A DNA stretch of 64,000 bases from Citrobacter braakii. Its GTDB lineage: Bacteria; Pseudomonadota; Gammaproteobacteria; Enterobacterales; Enterobacteriaceae. The stretch is taken from assembly GCF_002075345.1 (NCBI RefSeq), contig NZ_NAEW01000004.1:186001-250000 (forward strand), in the 5' to 3' direction. Under the pieces are notes generated by a model. The model ran no database searches and was not told the DNA's origin. It was given only the letters and a program-made list of their open reading frames with translations. The position numbers and the translations under genes were made by a program. Numbering within the stretch: position 1 is the first letter of the stretch; each line of letters starts with the position of its first letter. Below are positions 38,331 through 49,721 of the stretch, piece after piece.

Positions 38331-38731
38331 CCACCCAATCACAGCTCAATGTTAATTTGGGTGATAATATTCAGGCCACCGCCCTGGCACAGCCTGGTAA
38401 CGTCACAACATTCAAAATCTTTTATTTAATCTTAAAAGATTGTCCTTTTGGCACAACATCGGTAACGGCTGCCTTTTCCGGAACGCCAGCAGCAAACAGC
38501 CCCGGGGATTATGCCAATACCGGGACGGCAACCAATGTTAACGTACAGCTTAAAGAGAGTCTGGGTTCCGGTAACGGTAAGTTTTTAGGTCCGGGAACCA
38601 CATTAAAGCGTAATGTTGCAACCGACCGCACTGTCTCCTTCCCGATAGGCGCACGCGCCATTGCTGCAGCGGCAGACGTCATGCCCGGCACGATAGTGAG
38701 CGTTTCACAAGTCACCTTCACCTATCAGTAA
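38195..38731 (+). CDS. Minor fimbrial subunit B1
   Basis: 178 residues with a signal peptide (cleavage about residue 25, after IAEA), mature start EPVNINITGKVVASPC, a second cysteine in LKDCPFG and the end motif VTFTYQ. It resembles FimF/FimG tip adaptors. Its first 40 residues nearly equal those of the subunit at 40409 and later parts diverge, so these are tandem duplicates. GGAGGGG lies just before the start. Confidence 0.88.
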   Translation: MNIHKRFIHLALAGLYLGAAINIAEAEPVNINITGKVVASPCTVDTTQSQLNVNLGDNIQATALAQPGNVTTFKIFYLILKDCPFGTTSVTAAFSGTPAANSPGDYANTGTATNVNVQLKESLGSGNGKFLGPGTTLKRNVATDRTVSFPIGARAIAAAADVMPGTIVSVSQVTFTYQ

Positions 38732-38762
38732 ACCTGACTTCTCTGCTTAACGGGTGTTTATC

Positions 38763-39263
38763 ATGCAGCAACAAATGAAATATGTTCTCCCGGCGCTTTG
38801 TCTGGCGTGCCCTGCATATGCTGCGGAGATCAATATCGGTGGTCATGTTGTGGCTTCTCCCTGCGTGGTCGATATCGCCTCGCAAAACCAGAGCGTTAAT
38901 TTCGGCCAACTCCGCTTAAATGAAATGCGCGCCGACGGAAATGCGTCCGCGTGGAAATCCTTCGAGGTGAGGCTTTTCAAATGCCCGGCAGGAACGACAT
39001 CGGTGGACGTGACGTTCAACGGACAGCCGGCCGTAGAAGATCCCACGCTGTATGCCAGTACGGGGACCGCCGCCAACGCCGCCGTGCAAATGGCCCAGGA
39101 CACAAACAAGGCGCAGGTGCAGGGAAACGGCAGCAGCATGAACGTCCTGGTTGACGCTCAGCGCAAGGCGACCTTTTTACTGGCTGGTCGGGTGATTGTC
39201 TCTGACACTACCCTCCCCGGTACGTTTAATTCCCTGGTACAAATGAATTTTACTTACCGATAA
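38763..39263 (+). CDS. Minor fimbrial subunit C1
   Basis: 166 residues from the ATG at 38763 (a GTG at 38754 in frame is less likely; the duplicated copy at 40993 begins at the equivalent ATG). A short signal peptide ends at AYA, and the mature start AEINIGGHVVASPC and second cysteine FKCPAGTTSV are pilin-like, with C-terminal strand LVQMNFTYR. The form is FimF/FimG-like. The internally deleted copy at 40993-41121 matches its two ends. Confidence 0.85.
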   Translation: MQQQMKYVLPALCLACPAYAAEINIGGHVVASPCVVDIASQNQSVNFGQLRLNEMRADGNASAWKSFEVRLFKCPAGTTSVDVTFNGQPAVEDPTLYASTGTAANAAVQMAQDTNKAQVQGNGSSMNVLVDAQRKATFLLAGRVIVSDTTLPGTFNSLVQMNFTYR

Positions 39264-39343
39264 ACAAAACCACCCTGCTTAGAGCCAGGCTCTGAATGGG
39301 TTGCTGAGAATAGTCACCTGAAATAGCGGCGAGGGTATGCGTT

Positions 39344-40369
39344 ATGTTACAGATACAGAAGAATCATATATTCGTCCTGGTACTTGGGTTAACCGGTGCG
39401 TTTACTGCCTCTGTTGAAGCGGCCAGCTGTGTAAATTCCGGCGGGTATTATACGTTCTCAGGAGCGTTAAATTATCAACGTGACGACGCCACCATGAATG
39501 TTTTCAGTAATAAATTTGGATCTATTGGCAGCGAAGTATGGGGGCTGGGTTGCTTCGGGGATCCTGACGCCGACAGAGATGTGTACTTGCGTTTACAGGT
39601 TAATTCAGCCCCCGTTGCAGGTTATACCGATGTCTATCCCACGAATGTTGACGGAATTGGCGTTCGTTATAATTTTGCCCTGAATACAGGCTCATTGTCT
39701 TTTTGCCCGGTGCAATTTGACGATCATATTTCAAACTCAACCCGGACTTATACCTGCCATATACTTAAAAAGGACACGCAGGGTTTATCCATGGGTGCAT
39801 CATTGCAATTTGTGAAAACCAGGCCCAATGTCTCCTCAGGAGCAATAACGACAATACCGTCTGTAACCTCAAGCTATTCGTTAAATAATCAAAGCGGACA
39901 GTGGGATTTAAATCCCATCTGGTCAGGTGCGGGGTCAGTGGTGGTGACGGTCCAGGCATGCGCAATAAATAACGCGAGTATCGCTGTCCCCCTGGATCCG
40001 GTATTAGCGGATAGTTTTAGCGGTGCAGGATCCACCAAAGGCGATCGGACTTTCACAATAGACCTTAACTGTGATGCGGGCACCCGGATTAACGCATCGT
40101 TAAGCGGGACGCAAAGTACTGAAACCGCCAATGACAGTATCCTGGCATTATCAGGAGCTGGGATGTCAGGGGTTGCGAGCGGAATCGGGATCCAGCTGCT
40201 TTATGGGGGCGCGCCCCTGAAGCTGAATAACAACATCGTGCTGAAAACCTCAGCAGGCGGGCAGGAATTCCCTCCGGGAGCCTTCACCGCACGCTATTTT
40301 CAGACGAAAGACAACGTGACCGCAGGCAGCGCTAACGCCACTGCGACGCTCAATATTACTTATCAGTAG
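39344..40369 (+). CDS. Two-domain fimbrial tip adhesin, FimH-like
   Basis: 341 residues with a signal peptide ending near residue 27 (VEA). It has an N-terminal receptor-binding domain (about 28-190, three cysteines) and a C-terminal pilin domain (about 200-341: ACAINNASIAVPL, then TFTIDLNCDAGTRINASLSG, as in FimH), ending with TLNITYQ. It should cap the pilus tip and decide receptor specificity; the receptor cannot be told from sequence. It sits between minor pilin genes, not at the operon end, because of a cassette duplication. Confidence 0.85.
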   Translation: MLQIQKNHIFVLVLGLTGAFTASVEAASCVNSGGYYTFSGALNYQRDDATMNVFSNKFGSIGSEVWGLGCFGDPDADRDVYLRLQVNSAPVAGYTDVYPTNVDGIGVRYNFALNTGSLSFCPVQFDDHISNSTRTYTCHILKKDTQGLSMGASLQFVKTRPNVSSGAITTIPSVTSSYSLNNQSGQWDLNPIWSGAGSVVVTVQACAINNASIAVPLDPVLADSFSGAGSTKGDRTFTIDLNCDAGTRINASLSGTQSTETANDSILALSGAGMSGVASGIGIQLLYGGAPLKLNNNIVLKTSAGGQEFPPGAFTARYFQTKDNVTAGSANATATLNITYQ

Positions 40370-40540
40370 GCGACTCGGCCATCAGAATTATACAAGGAGA
40401 GGCATAAAATGAATATTCAAAAAAGATTCATTCATCTGGCGCTGGCGGGGCTGTATCTGGGAGCGACAATCCATATTGCCGGGGCCGAACCGGTCAATAT
40501 TAATATTACCGGGAAAGTTATTGCGTCCCCGTGTGTCGTA
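40296..40540 (+). repeat. Direct repeat, copy 2 (adhesin 3' end plus start of minor subunit B2)
   Basis: Partner of 38082-38330, beginning at TTTTCAGACGAAAGACAACG in both. Similarity falls off inside the B1/B2 coding bodies. Confidence 0.75.
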
Positions 40541-40924
40541 GCCAGTGGCAGCAATATCAATGTTAATTTGGGAGACATCCCGGCTGCAGATATTGCAGCG
40601 GCAGGTACAACCTCTACCCCGGTAAATTTTACCATTAACCTTGCCAGTTGCCCGGTGGGAACCACCAGCGTGGTCGTGACATTTACCGGAACGGAAGATC
40701 CCGACTTTCCGGTACGCTATAAAAATACCGGAACGGCGAACGTTGCGATAGAACTGATCCAGGTCAGCACCGGTTACCTGAAAGGAAATAATACGAATAT
40801 TACTCAATCAGTCCTGGCCGATCGTACCGTTACATACAATTTACGTGCCCGGGCCTATTCCAAAGGCAATGTGATGCCGGGGACGATCGCTGGTATCGTT
40901 CAGGCCAACTTTACTTACAATTAA
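40409..40924 (+). CDS. Minor fimbrial subunit B2
   Basis: 171 residues. Signal peptide (MNIQKRFIHLALAGLYLG, cleavage after GA around residue 25), mature EPVNINITGKVIASPC, second cysteine in LASCPVG, end motif ANFTYN. It is the paralogue of B1, nearly identical in its first 40 residues and diverged later, so it arose by the module duplication. FimF/FimG-like role likely. Confidence 0.87.
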   Translation: MNIQKRFIHLALAGLYLGATIHIAGAEPVNINITGKVIASPCVVASGSNINVNLGDIPAADIAAAGTTSTPVNFTINLASCPVGTTSVVVTFTGTEDPDFPVRYKNTGTANVAIELIQVSTGYLKGNNTNITQSVLADRTVTYNLRARAYSKGNVMPGTIAGIVQANFTYN

Positions 40925-40992
40925 GTTACTATTTTGCAATTCACAATGACTTATCAGTAAACCGAACTATTTCTGTGTAAAGGATATTTATC

Positions 40993-41121
40993 ATGGTGCA
41001 ACAAATGAATTATTCTATCCTGGCGCTTTGTCCCCTGTATCCAGCGATCTTTTTACTGACTGGTATCTGCCCCCTTCCCAATACGTTTAATTCTTTGGTG
41101 CAAATGAATTTGAATTACTAA
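40993..41121 (+). pseudogene. Internally deleted copy of minor subunit C (42 codons)
   Basis: An open frame from ATG to TAA. Its first 15 codons (MVQQMNYSILALC) match the start of C1 (38763) and its last 20 (PNTFNSLVQMNLNY) match the C1 end; about 120 codons between are gone with the frame kept. The flanks also match (the TTTATCATG before the start and the AAACCACCCT after the stop). This is the counterpart of C1 in the second module copy. Confidence 0.75.
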
Positions 41122-41177
41122 AAAAACCACCCTAATTATTATTAATAAATGCCTCTACTGGCTCTGGTATATTTAAT

Positions 41178-41813
41178 ATGAAAATACTCATACAGGACCC
41201 TTACGAATTTTATCGCGAAGGATTGAAACATTTTTTTATAGAGATATTCCTTGGAAGAACCGCCAATAAAATTGACTTTTTAACATCCTACTCCCAACAA
41301 AACTTTGATAAGGCAGATATCGTCGTTATTTCTCTGGCTCCGGGAGAGCATCTCATGTGTTTTCCTGAACTACAGAACAGGACAACAGGCATTATTATTG
41401 GCTTAACTGATGAGGTGATTGACTCCCCTTCCGATCTGCCCTTTTGCATTGCCCGGATCATTTTTATTCACCGACAGGACTCACTGTCGATAGTCAAAAA
41501 GAAAGTATTAACCGCCTGGCGGGAATCAAGAAAAAAGCAAAGACAGCCTGGGAAAACATTATGTCTTCATTGTCCACATAAAGTCCTGACCAGGCAGCAA
41601 AGGCGTATTATGTCCTTTATCTATCAGGGGATAACGACATCTGAGATTGCCAGCAACATGTCAATCTCAGAGAAAACGCTCTATGTGCATAAATACATCA
41701 TCCGAAAAAAGTTTAATCTGCGAAAGAATCATGCGCTATTTTGCTTCCTTCAGAAACTTGCCGGTAAAAACAGCCAGCAGATTTATCTGCATCAAATTCC
41801 GCTGAACGCATAA
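41178..41813 (+). CDS. LuxR-type regulator at the end of the fimbrial operon, FimW/FimZ-like
   Basis: 211 residues. The N-terminal 120 residues have the length of a receiver-like domain but no clear phospho-acceptor motif. A LuxR-type HTH fills residues 137-190 (LTRQQRRIMSFIYQGITTSE, then IASNMSISEKTLYVHKYI). Similar proteins close type-1 fimbrial clusters in Salmonella-type enterics. It likely controls the operon; direct evidence is lacking. It ends at the eno terminator hairpin. Confidence 0.8.
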   Translation: MKILIQDPYEFYREGLKHFFIEIFLGRTANKIDFLTSYSQQNFDKADIVVISLAPGEHLMCFPELQNRTTGIIIGLTDEVIDSPSDLPFCIARIIFIHRQDSLSIVKKKVLTAWRESRKKQRQPGKTLCLHCPHKVLTRQQRRIMSFIYQGITTSEIASNMSISEKTLYVHKYIIRKKFNLRKNHALFCFLQKLAGKNSQQIYLHQIPLNA

Positions 41814-41837
41814 AAAAACCCGCCGCAGCGGGTTTTT
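41814..41837. terminator. Bidirectional terminator between the fimbrial regulator and eno
   Basis: A perfect 10-bp stem AAAAACCCGC (41814-41823) with GCGGGTTTTT (41828-41837), loop CGCA. It serves both convergent genes. Confidence 0.92.
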
Positions 41838-41860
41838 ACGTTAAGAGTTAAAGAACAGGA

Positions 41861-44899
<3,039 letters not shown>

Positions 44900-45108
44900 T
44901 TAGGGTGAAACGATGGAATTACCAAGACGGGAAAGTAGTATACCCGAACATGACGAGCGCCACAAACTTTCATTATTCCTCCTCTTCACCAGGCTCACAT
45001 AAACATCGGGAGTGAGAAAATAGCCCCTTTGGGGTAAATGTTTTTGACGTAAATCAAGCGCTTGTTATTTAAAAAATCACACAAATCGCCCTTGACCGGC
45101 GAAATCCC

Positions 45109-45900
45109 TTAGAGATCAATTTCCTGCCGTTTTACCTGTTGCCAGACTTCTTCCATAGTTTCCAGATCAACACCAGTCATTTCCAGACCCCGGGCCGCTA
45201 CAATTCGCTCAACCTCACGAAAACGGCGCTCAAATTTCTCGTTCGCTTTTTGCAATGCGGTCTCTGCTTTAGTGCCTAAATGCCGAGCCATATTGACCGT
45301 AGCAAACAGCAGGTCGCCCATTTCCTCCTCCAGTTTAGCCTGGTCGACAACAGCCTGCTTCGCCTCAAACATGACTTCATCGATCTCTTCGTAAACCTTG
45401 TCGACAACCGGTCCTAATGTTTTCCAGTCGAAGCCAACATTAGAGCAGCGTTTCTGGATTTTTTGGGCGCGCATTAACGCCGGTAAACTACGGGGAATAT
45501 CGTCGAGTGCGGAATGCTGCGCCTTCTGGGCGCGTTCTTCGCTTTTGATTTGCTCCCAGCGGGTCAATACCTCAGTGCTGTTACTGGCAGAAACATCAGC
45601 AAAAACATGTGGGTGGCGACGCTCAAGCTTATCGCTGATGGCGGCGCAAATATCATTGAAATCGAAACGTCCTTCTTCCTGCGCCATCTGGGCGTAAAAC
45701 ACCACCTGGAACAGCAAGTCACCCAGCTCTCCACGCAGGTCGTCGAAGTCTTCCCGCGCAATTGCGTCCAGCACTTCATAGGTTTCTTCGAGGGTGTAAG
45801 GGGCAATAGTGGCGAATGTCTGCTCTTTGTCCCAGGGACAACCGTTTTCCGGGTCGCGCAGGCGCTGCATAATACCGAGCAGTCGGTCGATTTGATTCAT
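45109..45900 (-). CDS. mazG: Nucleoside triphosphate pyrophosphohydrolase MazG
   Basis: 263 residues from MNQIDRL, the E. coli length. Two MazG repeats are visible; the catalytic one has WDKEQTF and LEETYEVLDAI, with EExxE-type metal ligands. It hydrolyses non-canonical or ppGpp-related NTPs. In E. coli K-12 mazE and mazF precede it in the same operon; here the DNA upstream runs straight to relA with only a REP between. Confidence 0.97.
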   Translation of the reverse strand: MNQIDRLLGIMQRLRDPENGCPWDKEQTFATIAPYTLEETYEVLDAIAREDFDDLRGELGDLLFQVVFYAQMAQEEGRFDFNDICAAISDKLERRHPHVFADVSASNSTEVLTRWEQIKSEERAQKAQHSALDDIPRSLPALMRAQKIQKRCSNVGFDWKTLGPVVDKVYEEIDEVMFEAKQAVVDQAKLEEEMGDLLFATVNMARHLGTKAETALQKANEKFERRFREVERIVAARGLEMTGVDLETMEEVWQQVKRQEIDL

Positions 45901-45968
45901 TGGAATATCCTGAAATTTCAATACGCGAGGCCAGCTAAGACGACAGCCGATATCCGGCAACATGGCAA

Positions 45969-46003
45969 TGCCTGATGGCAACGCTAACGCGCCTCACCAG
46001 GCA
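45969..46003. repeat. REP-type palindrome between relA and mazG
   Basis: TGCCTG (45969-45974) pairs with CAGGCA (45998-46003) within a GCCTGATGGC...GCGCCT...CAGGC unit. It occupies the interval where mazEF stands in E. coli K-12. Confidence 0.75.
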
Positions 46004-46030
46004 TGCAAACTTATCTGGCCTATAAAATAA

Positions 46031-48265
46031 TTAATTACCGTGCAGACGACGTGCGTCGATCACATCCGGCACCTGGTTCAGCTTGCCAAGCACGCGCCCG
46101 AGCACCTGCAGGTTATAGATTTCGATGGTCATATCGATGGTAGCCAGTTGCTGTTTGGTATCACTCCGGCTGGCAACCCCCAGCACGTTCACCTTTTCGT
46201 TGGCAAGAATCGTGGTGATATCACGTAATAAGCCGCTGCGATCGTTGGCCTGGACGCGAACCACCAGCGAATATCCTGCCGAGTAGCTTTCACCCCAAAC
46301 CGCATCAACAATACGTTCCGGCGCATGGGAGCGCAGCTCGGTCAACTGTTCGCAATCCGCCCGGTGCACGGAAATACCGCGGCCCTGAGTGATAAACCCG
46401 ACAATTTCATCGCCTGGAATCGGCTGGCAGCAGCGCGCGATGTGGTGCATCAGGTTACCCACCCCTTCCACCACCACGCGACCGTCGTCTTTACGGCGAC
46501 TCTGCGGCGCCTGCGTTTTCTGCTGAAGCTGTTTCAGCGCGGCGGCATCCTGTTCGGCTGCGCTTGGCTTATTAAACTGCGCCTGCAGGAAGTTCACCAT
46601 CTGGTTGAGGCGAATGTCCCCCCCACCAATCGCCGCCAGCAGCTCATCCAGCTCATTGAAGCTGTAGCGCGGCAGCAGGTGCTTTTCCGCTTCTTTCAGG
46701 CTAATGCCTAAATGCGCCAGCTCATCGTCGAGGATCTGGCGGCCAGCAAGGATGTTTTTGTCGCGGTCCTGTTTACGGAACCAGGCGTGGATCTTCGAAC
46801 GCCCCCGACTGGTGGTGACATAGCCGAGGTTAGGGTTCAACCAGTCGCGGCTTGGGTTGGGCTGTTTCTGGGTGATAATTTCAATTTGATCGCCCATCTG
46901 CAGCTGGTAGGTAAACGGTACGATGCGCCCGCCAATTTTCGCGCCAATGCAACGATGCCCCACATCACTGTGAATATGATAAGCAAAATCGAGCGGTGTG
47001 GAGCCCGCAGGTAAGTCCACAACGTCGCCTTTTGGCGTAAAGACGTACACTCGGTCATCAAAGACCTGGCTACGGACTTCATCCAGCATTTCGCCAGAGT
47101 CCGCCATCTCTTCCTGCCAGGCGATCAGCTTACGCAGCCATGCAATACGATCTTCATGACCAGAACGCGCTACGCCTGAAGCGGTGCCCTCTTTGTACTT
47201 CCAGTGTGCCGCAACGCCCAGTTCGGCATCTTCGTGCATCTGTTTCGTACGGATCTGAATTTCAATGGTTTTCCCGCCCGGTCCCAGCACAACCGTATGA
47301 ATTGACTGATAGCCGTTGGGTTTCGGGTTAGCGACATAGTCATCGAACTCATCCGGCAGATGGCGATAGTGAGTATGCACTATCCCGAGCGCGGCATAGC
47401 AGTCCTGTAAACGCTCCGCCACGATACGCACCGCGCGCACGTCGAAAAGTTCATCGAAGGCCAGCTGCTTTTTCTGCATTTTGCGCCAGATGCTGTAGAT
47501 GTGTTTCGGACGTCCGTACACTTCGGCTTTGACGCCTTCCGTTTTCATCTCTGAGCGCAAATGACCGACGAACTCATCAATGTAATGCTCGCGATCGATG
47601 CGACGTTCGTGCAGCAGCTTGGCAATACGTTTGTATTCAGCCGGGTGCAGGTAACGGAAGCAGTAATCTTCCAGTTCCCATTTTAATTGCCCGATACCCA
47701 AACGGTTGGCCAGCGGCGCATAGATATTGGTGCACTCTTTTGCCGCCAGAACGCGTTCATCTTCTGGAGCGTCCTTCACTTCACGCAGATGTGCAATTCG
47801 TTCGGCCAGCTTGATGACCACACAGCGGAAATCGTCCACCATAGCCAGCAGCATGCGGCGAACGTTATCGACCTGTTCGGAAGAGACTGAATCGGTATGA
47901 GTGGCCTTAAGCTGGCGTATTGCCGCCATATCCCGCACGCCGTGGATAAGATGAACAATGGATTTGCCCACGCTCTCGCGCAGGATGTCTTCACTGACCA
48001 CGTTGGCATCTGCCAGAGGGAACAGCATTGCTGCGCGCAGCGTGTCGATATCCATGCTCAACATGGAGAGTATTTCAACCATCTCCACGCCACGCCATAA
48101 CAGCAGATCCGCATCCGGATGCCCCTGTGTCTGCTGCTGGCAGTACGCCCAGGTTTCGGCTAAGCGTTCACACGACTGCTGGCTGGAGATCCCCAGACTC
48201 GCGATCCATTTCTTTGGATCAAACTCACCAGCTTTATTTATATGTGCACTTCTTACCGCAACCAT
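46031..48265 (-). CDS. relA: GTP pyrophosphokinase RelA
   Basis: 744 residues from MVAVRSA, as in E. coli; an ATG at 48316 would add 17. The N-terminal pseudo-hydrolase lacks the HD pair, as is typical of RelA. The synthetase follows (GRPKHIYSIWRKMQKK, with the FDELFDVRAVRI loop), then TGS (VYVFTPKGDVVDLPAG), the zinc-finger-like region and a C-terminal ACT domain. It makes (p)ppGpp at ribosomes with uncharged tRNA. Its terminator region holds only the REP. Confidence 0.98.
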   Translation of the reverse strand: MVAVRSAHINKAGEFDPKKWIASLGISSQQSCERLAETWAYCQQQTQGHPDADLLLWRGVEMVEILSMLSMDIDTLRAAMLFPLADANVVSEDILRESVGKSIVHLIHGVRDMAAIRQLKATHTDSVSSEQVDNVRRMLLAMVDDFRCVVIKLAERIAHLREVKDAPEDERVLAAKECTNIYAPLANRLGIGQLKWELEDYCFRYLHPAEYKRIAKLLHERRIDREHYIDEFVGHLRSEMKTEGVKAEVYGRPKHIYSIWRKMQKKQLAFDELFDVRAVRIVAERLQDCYAALGIVHTHYRHLPDEFDDYVANPKPNGYQSIHTVVLGPGGKTIEIQIRTKQMHEDAELGVAAHWKYKEGTASGVARSGHEDRIAWLRKLIAWQEEMADSGEMLDEVRSQVFDDRVYVFTPKGDVVDLPAGSTPLDFAYHIHSDVGHRCIGAKIGGRIVPFTYQLQMGDQIEIITQKQPNPSRDWLNPNLGYVTTSRGRSKIHAWFRKQDRDKNILAGRQILDDELAHLGISLKEAEKHLLPRYSFNELDELLAAIGGGDIRLNQMVNFLQAQFNKPSAAEQDAAALKQLQQKTQAPQSRRKDDGRVVVEGVGNLMHHIARCCQPIPGDEIVGFITQGRGISVHRADCEQLTELRSHAPERIVDAVWGESYSAGYSLVVRVQANDRSGLLRDITTILANEKVNVLGVASRSDTKQQLATIDMTIEIYNLQVLGRVLGKLNQVPDVIDARRLHGN

Positions 48266-48365
48266 TGTCCTCTCCTTAAGGGGCCTGGCCTGTCGAAGTC
48301 GACAAGCCATACCCATTGTCTTTCACGCTGCATTACCACCCGAAATCCAATGGGTACAAAATTTA

Positions 48366-49664
48366 TTACATACGCTCAAACAGGACCATTGATTCCAGGT
48401 GTCCAGTGTGCGGGAACATATCAAGCATCGCCAGTCGCCGTATGGCATATCCCGCGTTGAGCAAAGCGTCGCTGTCACGAGCCAGCGTTGCCGGGTTACA
48501 GGATACATAAACAACGCGTATAGGTTCTAATTTTATAATATGTTGCATCACACCTGCAGCCCCCGCACGCGCAGGATCGAGCAATACTTTGTCGAATCCG
48601 TTTTTCGCCCACGGCTGCCGGGTAACATCTTCCTCAAGGTTTTCATGAAAGAATGTCACATTGTGTAATCCGTTATTCAGCGCGTTTTCCCGGCCTTTTT
48701 CCACCAGCGCCGGTACCCCTTCCACCCCCACCACGTTTGCAGCCCGGGTTGCCAACGGCAGGGTAAAATTACCCATTCCACAGAACAGATCGAGTACGCG
48801 ATCTTCAGGTTGCACATCAAGCCATTCGAGCGCACGGGCCACCATTTGTTGGTTTACCCCTTCATTGACCTGAATAAAATCACGCGGGCTGAAGGTTAAC
48901 CGTAGTCCATTTGAGTCATACCAGGGCGACTCTTCTGATATTGATTCCAGTATCTCGCTTTGCGGGGCCAGAAACAAAGACAGCCCCTGAGAATGCGAAA
49001 AGCATTCCAGTTTTTCTTTATCCTGAACACTTAATGGCGCCGTGTGGCGCAAAATCATCAGGGTTCCGCTCCCCGCCTGCACCAGCTCGACATGACCAAG
49101 ATGGCGTAACCCTTGCAGACTTTCCAGACACGCCCGGATGTGGGGCAAGAGCGCTTCAAGCTGGGGCACCAAAATAGGGCATTGTTTAACATCGATAATG
49201 TCGCTGGATGCGGATTTGCGAAACCCCATCTGCAATTTTTGTTCTTTTGGCCGATAGTTCAGGCTCAACCTGGCGCGACGACGATAGCCCCACGGGGTAT
49301 CAGCTATAACATCCGACACTTCACATTTCATTAAACGCGACAACGCCGCGCTTTTGCTACGCTGCTGCAACGAGATGCTGGCATGCTGCTGCTGGCAGCC
49401 GCCGCACACGCCAAAATGCGGGCAACGTGGCACTTCACGCTGCGGACTGTCGTTTAAACGTCGTTTTACTTGCGCGCGGGCGAACTGTTTTTTATCTTCG
49501 GTAATCACCACCTCGGCGCTTTCCTGAGGTAGCAATTCCGGTATAAACAACGCCTTTCCGTTATGGCGAGCAACGCCCTGGCCGAAAGGATCAAGGTCAT
49601 TGACGGTAACGGTTATGATCTGACGCGTCGTCACGCGTCGTTTTGCAGAGTAGAATTGCGCCAT
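48366..49664 (-). CDS. rlmD: 23S rRNA (uracil-1939-C5)-methyltransferase RlmD
   Basis: 432 residues. It has an N-terminal TRAM domain (residues 10-70), a 4Fe-4S cysteine set ([15 protein letters not shown]), the SAM-binding [13 protein letters not shown] segment and the catalytic cysteine in [12 protein letters not shown]. It methylates U1939 of 23S rRNA and is absent from most non-enteric phyla in this form. It is directly upstream of relA on the same strand, divergent from barA. Confidence 0.97.
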   Translation of the reverse strand: MAQFYSAKRRVTTRQIITVTVNDLDPFGQGVARHNGKALFIPELLPQESAEVVITEDKKQFARAQVKRRLNDSPQREVPRCPHFGVCGGCQQQHASISLQQRSKSAALSRLMKCEVSDVIADTPWGYRRRARLSLNYRPKEQKLQMGFRKSASSDIIDVKQCPILVPQLEALLPHIRACLESLQGLRHLGHVELVQAGSGTLMILRHTAPLSVQDKEKLECFSHSQGLSLFLAPQSEILESISEESPWYDSNGLRLTFSPRDFIQVNEGVNQQMVARALEWLDVQPEDRVLDLFCGMGNFTLPLATRAANVVGVEGVPALVEKGRENALNNGLHNVTFFHENLEEDVTRQPWAKNGFDKVLLDPARAGAAGVMQHIIKLEPIRVVYVSCNPATLARDSDALLNAGYAIRRLAMLDMFPHTGHLESMVLFERM

Positions 49665-49721
49665 CGACGAGATATATCTCTATTTAACAGTGTGACCCTA
49701 ATTGTCCCATAACGGAACTCC

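Noticed and set aside
31776-41860. Insertion sequence or integrase-bounded element around the fimbrial island
   Set aside because: No transposase, integrase, tRNA gene or target-site repeat was found at either edge.
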